Assembly: GCF_000341245.1 (NCBI RefSeq)
Contig: NZ_ANAD01000047.1
Span: 1-61,768 of the forward strand
DNA from: Nocardiopsis halophila DSM 44494
Lineage (GTDB): Bacteria; Actinomycetota; Actinomycetes; Streptosporangiales; Streptosporangiaceae
Reading direction: 5' to 3'
Length of the DNA: 61,768 nucleotides
In this document: piece by piece, positions 57,327 through 61,768 of the stretch
Position numbering within the stretch: the first letter of the stretch is position 1
Layout: every line of letters starts with the position of its first letter
The notes under the pieces: generated by a model
The model's database searches: none
Told to the model about the DNA's origin: nothing
The model's input: only the letters and a program-made list of their open reading frames with translations
Made by a program: the position numbers and the translations under genes

Positions 57327-58028
57327 TCAGCCGGCCTCCGCCAGCAGGGAGGGGTCGTTGTTGCGCGGCGACCCGACGGCCGGCCCCACGCGCCTCGGCA
57401 CCAGGTGCGGCTCGGGGACGGCATCGAGCATCTCGCGCACCCGGGCCTTGTCCGTCGCCTCCGGATCGAGCCAGTCGCCGACCATGTCCCACGGCAGCAC
57501 GACCGGCGCGCGGTCGTGGATCCGCCCCAGGGTGTCGGAGGCCGGCCGGGTGAGGACGGTGCAGGTCCACACCCACCGGTCGGGGTCGTCGCCGCCGAAG
57601 CCGGGGTCGGCCCACCGCTCGTAGAGGCCGGCGAAGGCGAGCGCCTCCTCCTCGGCGCCGTGCAGGTAGTAGGGCACCTTTCCGCCGGGGGTGCGCTGCC
57701 ACTCGTAGTAGCCGTCGGCGGGGAGCACGCAGCGCCGCCGGACGGCCGCCGCGCGGAAGGCGGGCTTGTCGGCGACGGTCTCGGAGCGGGCGTTGATCAG
57801 CCGCGAGGCCATCCTGCGGTCCTTGGCCCAGACCGGCAGCAGCCCCCAGCGGGCGTTGCGCATCTCGCGGACGGCCGCCCCGTCTCCGGGCTCCTCGCGC
57901 ACGATGCGCACCCACTGTGTGGGGGCGATGTTGTAGGAGGGGGCGAGCGACTCTCCCACGCGCCGCTCCACGTCGAACAGCAGGCGCAGCTCGTGGTCGT
58001 TCCGCGCGCTGACGTAGCGTCCGCACAT
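57327..58028 (-). CDS. SRAP/YedK-HMCES-type abasic-site protein
   Basis: 233 residues. Catalytic Cys2 (MCGRYV), the NARSE motif, E in PADGYYEW and H in RIHDRAPVVL are all present. These proteins form a thiazolidine crosslink with abasic sites in single-stranded DNA and protect them during replication. It stands alone on the minus strand. No SOS box was recognised upstream, but I could not search systematically. Confidence 0.95.
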   Translation of the reverse strand: MCGRYVSARNDHELRLLFDVERRVGESLAPSYNIAPTQWVRIVREEPGDGAAVREMRNARWGLLPVWAKDRRMASRLINARSETVADKPAFRAAAVRRRCVLPADGYYEWQRTPGGKVPYYLHGAEEEALAFAGLYERWADPGFGGDDPDRWVWTCTVLTRPASDTLGRIHDRAPVVLPWDMVGDWLDPEATDKARVREMLDAVPEPHLVPRRVGPAVGSPRNNDPSLLAEAG

Positions 58029-58359
58029 CGTCCTGCCGCCTCTTCATCGCGATCGTCGCACGTGCCCCCGGACCGGGAGGGCACCGGGACGGCGAAGGCT
58101 ACCCGGCCCCTCCGACACGGAGGGGCCACCGCGACGCACGAGGCGTGTCCCTCCCCCTTGTCCTGCTGCCCTGTCCCACTGCTCTGTTCCTCCCTGTCCC
58201 TCCGCGGGGGTCGCTCGCGGGGACGGCGCCGCCACCGGATCGACCGGATCCGGACGCGCCCTGGCGGGCTGCTCCCGCCGCGACCGGGGTAGGGCCCCCA
58301 GAGCCCCTCCCCGGCGCCGCCGCGCCGGCCCCTGCAGCCTGCCAGGAGGAACGCCGACG
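58029..58359. other. divergent intergenic region
   Basis: About 330 bp between the SRAP gene and the P450 gene, holding promoters for both. A plus frame at 58145-58363 is a short Pro/Ala-rich open stretch and not credible. CAGGAGGAA just before 58360 is the P450 ribosome site. Confidence 0.4.
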
Positions 58360-59577
58360 ATGACCGCGCACGCCCCAGACAACACCGTCGACGGGGAACC
58401 CCTGATCATCGACGGCCCGGACTTCAAACCCGACTCCCCCGCACGCTTCGCCGAGCTGCGCGCGCTCGGCCCCATCCACCCGGCCCGGTTCACCAACGGC
58501 ACACGGGGCTGGGTCGTGGTCGGCCACGAACTCGCGCGCAGTGCCCTGAACCACCCGCAGCTGCTCAAGGACCCGTCGGCCGCCGCAGTCCGGCCCGATG
58601 TCTACCGCCCCGGCACCGGGTTCGCCGGGAACATGCTCATGGCGGACCCGCCCGACCACACGCGGCTGCGCAAGCTCGTCTCGGGGGCGTTCACCCCGCG
58701 CGCCACCGAGCGCCTCAGGCCGCGCATCGAGCAGATCAGCCGGGACCTGCTGGACCGCATCGCCCCGCGCGGCAGCGCCGACCTGGTCGAGGACTTCACC
58801 CGCCCGCTGCCGATGACCGTCATCTCCGAGCTGCTCGGCGTCCCCGAGGAGCGGCGGGCGGAGTTCCAGGACTGGTCGAACCGGGCCATGGGCGTCACCG
58901 GCGGCGACCGCGTCGAGGGCGGCATCATGCTCAACCGCTACCTGGGCGAGCTGCTGGAGGAGAAGCGCCGCACCCCCGACGAGGCGATGCTCAGCTCGCT
59001 CATCGCGGTCCACGACGAAGAGGACGGGCGCCTGTCGGACGAGGAACTGCTGGGCACCGCCGTGCTGCTGGTCATCGCCGGGCACGAGACCACGGTCAAC
59101 CTGCTGGGCAACGCCCTGGCGGTGCTGCTGCGCCGCCCCGACCAGGCCGACCGGCTGCGCGCCGAGCCCGAGCTGCTGCCGGGCGCGGTCGAGGAGTTCC
59201 TGCGCACCGAGGCGCCGGTGGAGCTGACGCCCGCGCGCTTCGCCGCGCAGGACATGGAGCTGGGCGGGCGGCGCGTTGCCAAGGGCGATGCGGTGCTGGT
59301 GGCCCTGGGCTCGGCCAACATGGACGCCGACGGCGCCGAGGCGGACGTGGCCCGCAAGGACGCGCGCCACCTGAGCTTCGGGCACGGGATCCACTACTGC
59401 CTGGGGGCGCCGCTGGCCCGCGCCGAGGCCGTGATCGGCCTGCGCCAGGTGCTCGACCGCCTCCCGGACATGGCCTCGGTGGACCCCGGGGCGGAGCCGC
59501 CCCGCATCCCCCAGGGAATCATGCGGGGCCCGTTGAGCCTGCCGGTGCGCTTCACCCCGGAGCCCGCGGGGCCCTGA
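58360..59577 (+). CDS. cytochrome P450 (CYP105/107-like)
   Basis: 405 residues. I-helix AGHETT near 240-245, ExxR in VEEFLRTEAPVELTPARF, and the heme loop FGHGIHYCLGAPLARAE with axial C347. It is a soluble class I bacterial P450 needing separate ferredoxin and reductase, which are not adjacent. The substrate is unknown; the type is common in secondary metabolism and xenobiotic oxidation. GGAGGAA lies 8 bases before ATG 58360. Confidence 0.96.
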   Translation: MTAHAPDNTVDGEPLIIDGPDFKPDSPARFAELRALGPIHPARFTNGTRGWVVVGHELARSALNHPQLLKDPSAAAVRPDVYRPGTGFAGNMLMADPPDHTRLRKLVSGAFTPRATERLRPRIEQISRDLLDRIAPRGSADLVEDFTRPLPMTVISELLGVPEERRAEFQDWSNRAMGVTGGDRVEGGIMLNRYLGELLEEKRRTPDEAMLSSLIAVHDEEDGRLSDEELLGTAVLLVIAGHETTVNLLGNALAVLLRRPDQADRLRAEPELLPGAVEEFLRTEAPVELTPARFAAQDMELGGRRVAKGDAVLVALGSANMDADGAEADVARKDARHLSFGHGIHYCLGAPLARAEAVIGLRQVLDRLPDMASVDPGAEPPRIPQGIMRGPLSLPVRFTPEPAGP

Positions 59578-59601
59578 CCCGCCCGGGGTCCGGTCCCCGT
59601 T

Positions 59602-59628
59602 CCCCCGCCCGCCGGATGCGGGCGGGGG
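59602..59628 (+). terminator. terminator after the P450 gene
   Basis: CCCCCGCCCGC and GCGGGCGGGGG form a perfect 11-bp stem around CGGAT, followed by TA only. Confidence 0.7.
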
Positions 59629-59676
59629 TAGGCTCCGCCCCGGAGCCGGGGCCGAGCGGATCGGAGTGGTGGGCGC

Positions 59677-60606
59677 ATGGGAGTCGCCGACGCGTCGCTG
59701 GTGGAGATCGTGCCCGGAGCCTACGCCTGGGTCCAGCCCGAGGGGGGCTGGTGGGTCAACAACGCCGGCCTGGTCGCGGCCGGGGACGGTGCGCAGGCCA
59801 TGGTGGTGGACACCTGCGTCTCCTCCGAGCGCACCCGCCGCTTCCTGTCGGCCGCGGCCGAGGCGACCGGCGGCGCGCCGGTGCGGGTGGCGGTCAACAC
59901 CCACCAGCACGGGGACCACACCTACGGCAACCACCTGCTCCCGGCCGACACGCTGATCGCCGCCCAGGAGAAGGCGCGCGAGGGCATGGTGCAGGACCCG
60001 TTCTTCGACGACGTGCCGCGCGTCTGGGAGCCGATGCCCGACTGGTCCGACGCGGTGCGCCGGCCGCCGGGGCTGACGTTCCGCGAGGCCCTGACCCTGC
60101 ACCTGGGCGGGGTGCGGGCCGAGGTCCGCCACCCGGGGCACACCGCGCACACCCCCGGGGACGCGGTGGTGTGGCTGCCCGAGCAGGGCGTGCTCTACGC
60201 GGGGGACCTGGTGTTCAACCGGGTGACGCCGCTCGTGTTCATGGGGTCGCTGGAGGGGGCGCGCCGGTCGCTGGAGTGGGTGGCCGGGTTCGGCGCCGAC
60301 CACCTGGTCCCGGGGCACGGGGCGCTGCTGGAGGGCGCCGGGATCGAGCGCTCGCTCGACGAGCACGACCGGTACTACGCGTTCGTGGCCGAGACGGCGG
60401 CGGCCGGGCGCAGGGCCGGCGTCGGCCCCCTGGAGGCGGCGCGCGGGGCCGACCTGGGCGCGTTCGCGTCCTGGCCGGACGCCGAGCGGATCGTGCTGAA
60501 CCTGCACCGGGCCTACGCCGACGCCGAGGGCCGGGAGATGGACATGGTCGCCGCGTTCACCGACGCCCTGGCCTACACGGGCGGCCCGCTGGCCTGTGAT
60601 GCGTGA
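59677..60606 (+). CDS. MBL-fold metallo-hydrolase (cyclase/SoxH-like)
   Basis: 309 residues, no signal peptide. Zinc motif NTHQHGDHTYGNH with H76, H78, D80 and H81, a further His in RHPGHTAHTPGD, Asp in LYAGDLVFN and the late LVPGHGALL. This is the pattern of polyketide-cyclase-like or SoxH-like MBL hydrolases; the substrate is unknown. The start has GGAG about 11 bases upstream. It follows the P450 gene but is separated by a terminator, so it is probably its own unit. Confidence 0.88.
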   Translation: MGVADASLVEIVPGAYAWVQPEGGWWVNNAGLVAAGDGAQAMVVDTCVSSERTRRFLSAAAEATGGAPVRVAVNTHQHGDHTYGNHLLPADTLIAAQEKAREGMVQDPFFDDVPRVWEPMPDWSDAVRRPPGLTFREALTLHLGGVRAEVRHPGHTAHTPGDAVVWLPEQGVLYAGDLVFNRVTPLVFMGSLEGARRSLEWVAGFGADHLVPGHGALLEGAGIERSLDEHDRYYAFVAETAAAGRRAGVGPLEAARGADLGAFASWPDAERIVLNLHRAYADAEGREMDMVAAFTDALAYTGGPLACDA

Positions 60607-60648
60607 GGCAGGACCCTCTGGCCCGTCCTCCCCGGGGCCCCGGCGGGA

Positions 60649-61239
60649 TCAGCGGGCCCGCCTCCGGCGGATGTCCCGCAGATCGATGTCGATCGGGAAG
60701 GGGGAGGAGACTCTGAGGCGGTCGTGGTGGACCCCGCCGAGCCCGTAGGACCCCGTGGCTGGTTCGAGCACGTACGCGTAGACGACCGCCGCGTCCTCGT
60801 CGGCCTCCTCGATGCGCCAGAAATGGGGAATCCTGGCGCGAGCGTACTTTCCCGGCTTCGTTTCGCGGTCGCGGTCCTCGGAATCCGGTGAGACCGCTTC
60901 GATGACGAGGAGGACGTCTTCGGGGAGGTAATACGTCTGCGGCTCCCTGCTCAGAAGCGCGTCCTCCCCGCACGACGAGGACATCGGGCTCGGGAACCTG
61001 GCGCGCACCGGCTCGGAGCGCCATCTCCCGGTCGGCCCTCCATCCTTCGGGCGCTTGGGCGTCGAGCTCCACCCAGAAGCGGCCGACGGCCCCGGAATGC
61101 CATTTCCTCTGGGGCTCACGAAGACGAGACCGCCATCGATGAGTCCGGTGTGCGGCGGAAGTGCGGGCATCCGCAGGAAATCGTCCGCCGAAAACCCCTC
61201 GGGAGGAGGTATCACCCAGTCGGGCAGCGGTGCTGGCAC
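60649..61239 (-). pseudogene. Uma2-family endonuclease with two opposing frameshifts
   Basis: From GTG 61239 the frame reads VPAPLPDWVIPPPEGFSADD. A middle segment of about 110 bases (roughly 61075-60965) makes sense only in another frame: WVELDAQAPEGWRADREMAL, then PEPDVLVVRG. The first frame then resumes with REPQTYYLPEDVLLVIEAVS and PDSEDRDRETKPGKYARARI. This is the restriction-endonuclease-like Uma2 fold (DUF820), including the PD-(D/E)xK-type segment. Without repair the middle is scrambled. Two errors or two mutations are needed. Confidence 0.68.
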
Positions 61240-61569
61240 GCCGCTAAGCCTACCGTCCGGCCGTCGGTCCGCACCGTTTCCCAAGGACCGTTCCCTGCTG
61301 TTCCTTGCGAGGACGGGCGTCGTGCGCGGCGCCCCCTGCCTTGCTCCTCCGGTGGGGCGCGCTCGAGTGCGATCGGGGACGACCGGACGGCGCCAATCAG
61401 CGACCTCCGAGTGCCACTGCCGCTCATCGGCCCGGTCACTGGCACTGAATCATCCCGTCCGGAACCCGATTGGCCCACCTGGCCCAGAGTGACCCCGGTC
61501 TCCGTCCACTTCCGGGTACCCCCTGCGCGACGGGCCAAACCGCCCGCGACACCGCCCCGGGAGGCGGGC
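61240..61569. other. intergenic, nothing recognised
   Basis: About 330 bp between the start of the Uma2-like gene and the stop of the phosphotransferase on the same strand. Frames are low-complexity; no strong stem was noticed. Confidence 0.4.
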
Positions 61570-61768
61570 TCAGTGCGCCAGGCGCGCCACCGACTCCTCG
61601 ATCCCCCGCCAGGCGGTCTCCGTATCGGGGGTGCGGGTGTGCGGGGCCCGGAACCAGTCGGTGTAGACGGCCACCTCGTCCAGGTCCCTCCTCAGCCGGT
61701 ACAGCTCCAGCGCCTCAGGATCGGGGCGCCTCCCCTCACTCGACCGGCAGGGCCGCCGCCCCGAACCG
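61570..61768 (-). CDS. C-terminus of an aminoglycoside-phosphotransferase-like protein
   Basis: The frame open from the right edge ends with TGA at 61572-61570. It reads RRPDPEALELYRLRRDLDEV, then AVYTDWFRAPHTRTPDTETA and WRGIEESVARLAH. The LELYRLRxDLDE and WFRAPHT blocks are typical of the end of actinobacterial APH/choline-kinase-like phosphotransferases. The catalytic part lies outside the window, so activity cannot be judged. Confidence 0.7.
   Translation of the reverse strand, partial: GSGRRPCRSSEGRRPDPEALELYRLRRDLDEVAVYTDWFRAPHTRTPDTETAWRGIEESVARLAH

Noticed and set aside
58145-58363. Plus-strand 72-codon frame upstream of the P450 gene.
   Set aside because: Pro/Ala-rich, ends inside the P450 start region and lacks a ribosome site.
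1-61768. CRISPR arrays, rRNA and tRNA genes.
   Set aside because: No regularly spaced repeats and no rRNA- or tRNA-like sequence was seen on reading both strands, though no covariance search could be run.

Overview
The window is extremely GC-rich chromosomal DNA. Codons almost always end in G or C, GTG and TTG starts are common, and overlapping stop/start pairs of the ATGA and GTGA type are frequent. The gene content fits a filamentous actinomycete: SoxR, ROK-type XylR, ECF biotin transporter, leaderless-looking starts, many TetR/MerR/Rrf2 regulators, P450, haloalkane dehalogenase. Nocardiopsaceae or a near relative is my inference, not something proven here. A 28-bp site at 1188-1215 has the 11-6-11 architecture and arm sequences of an actinobacterial dif site, so the left end probably lies at the replication terminus.

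Layout. 0-2.7 kb: gene-poor dif region with two perfect long inverted repeats and a frameshifted small gene. 2.7-13 kb: DUF418-type membrane protein, arginase-family protein, a MerR regulator with two targets sharing an identical 20-bp promoter block (a 175-aa unknown protein and a SpoIIM-like membrane protein), an acyltransferase divergent from an acyl-CoA ligase, GNAT, and a DEAD-box helicase behind a long leader. 13-20.5 kb: an SDR/TetR pair around a long symmetric operator, then a decayed zone (mycothiol-dependent-isomerase-like, SnoaL-like, internally deleted SDR, MmyB-type regulator and GNAT remnants) around an intact Rrf2 regulator, LapA and YihY genes. 20.8-26.3 kb: one giant single-chain acyl-CoA carboxylase with a eukaryote-like domain order. 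26.4-30.2 kb: haloalkane dehalogenase, NmrA-like reductase with divergent TetR, and an exported metallo-beta-lactamase-fold protein. 30.2-32.8 kb: a decayed Tn3-like element bounded by inverted repeats, holding a truncated resolvase and an HTH-DUF3887/CPBP-protease pair. 32.9-36.4 kb: divergent xylA/xylR, an anti-sigma kinase remnant, soxR. 36.5-43.9 kb: VOC, kinase-like protein, hydrolase-SDR operon, RNase HI, and two copies of an unexplained intergenic element. 43.9-50.3 kb: MDR oxidoreductase, then a tightly coupled thioesterase-ecfA-ecfT-bioY run followed by an acyl-CoA ligase and a thiolase-like protein. 50.7-61.8 kb: ArsO-like flavoprotein, SCO6745-like protein, DUF418 remnant, MFS exporter, a frameshifted RiPP (TOMM) leader-binding/SagB-like fusion, SRAP peptidase, P450, MBL hydrolase, a frameshifted Uma2 nuclease and the end of a phosphotransferase.

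How genes may work together. The biotin uptake genes (45.5-47.5 kb) supply the cofactor needed by the large carboxylase (20.8 kb); the thioesterase, ligase and thiolase-like genes coupled to them suggest acyl-CoA or pimelate chemistry, which is inference. Several regulators have a visible operator at their own promoter (MerR, both TetRs, Rrf2, XylR, HTH-DUF3887). About ten loci need frame correction to make sense. This is either real decay near the terminus or indel errors in the sequence, and should be settled before functional claims are made for those loci.
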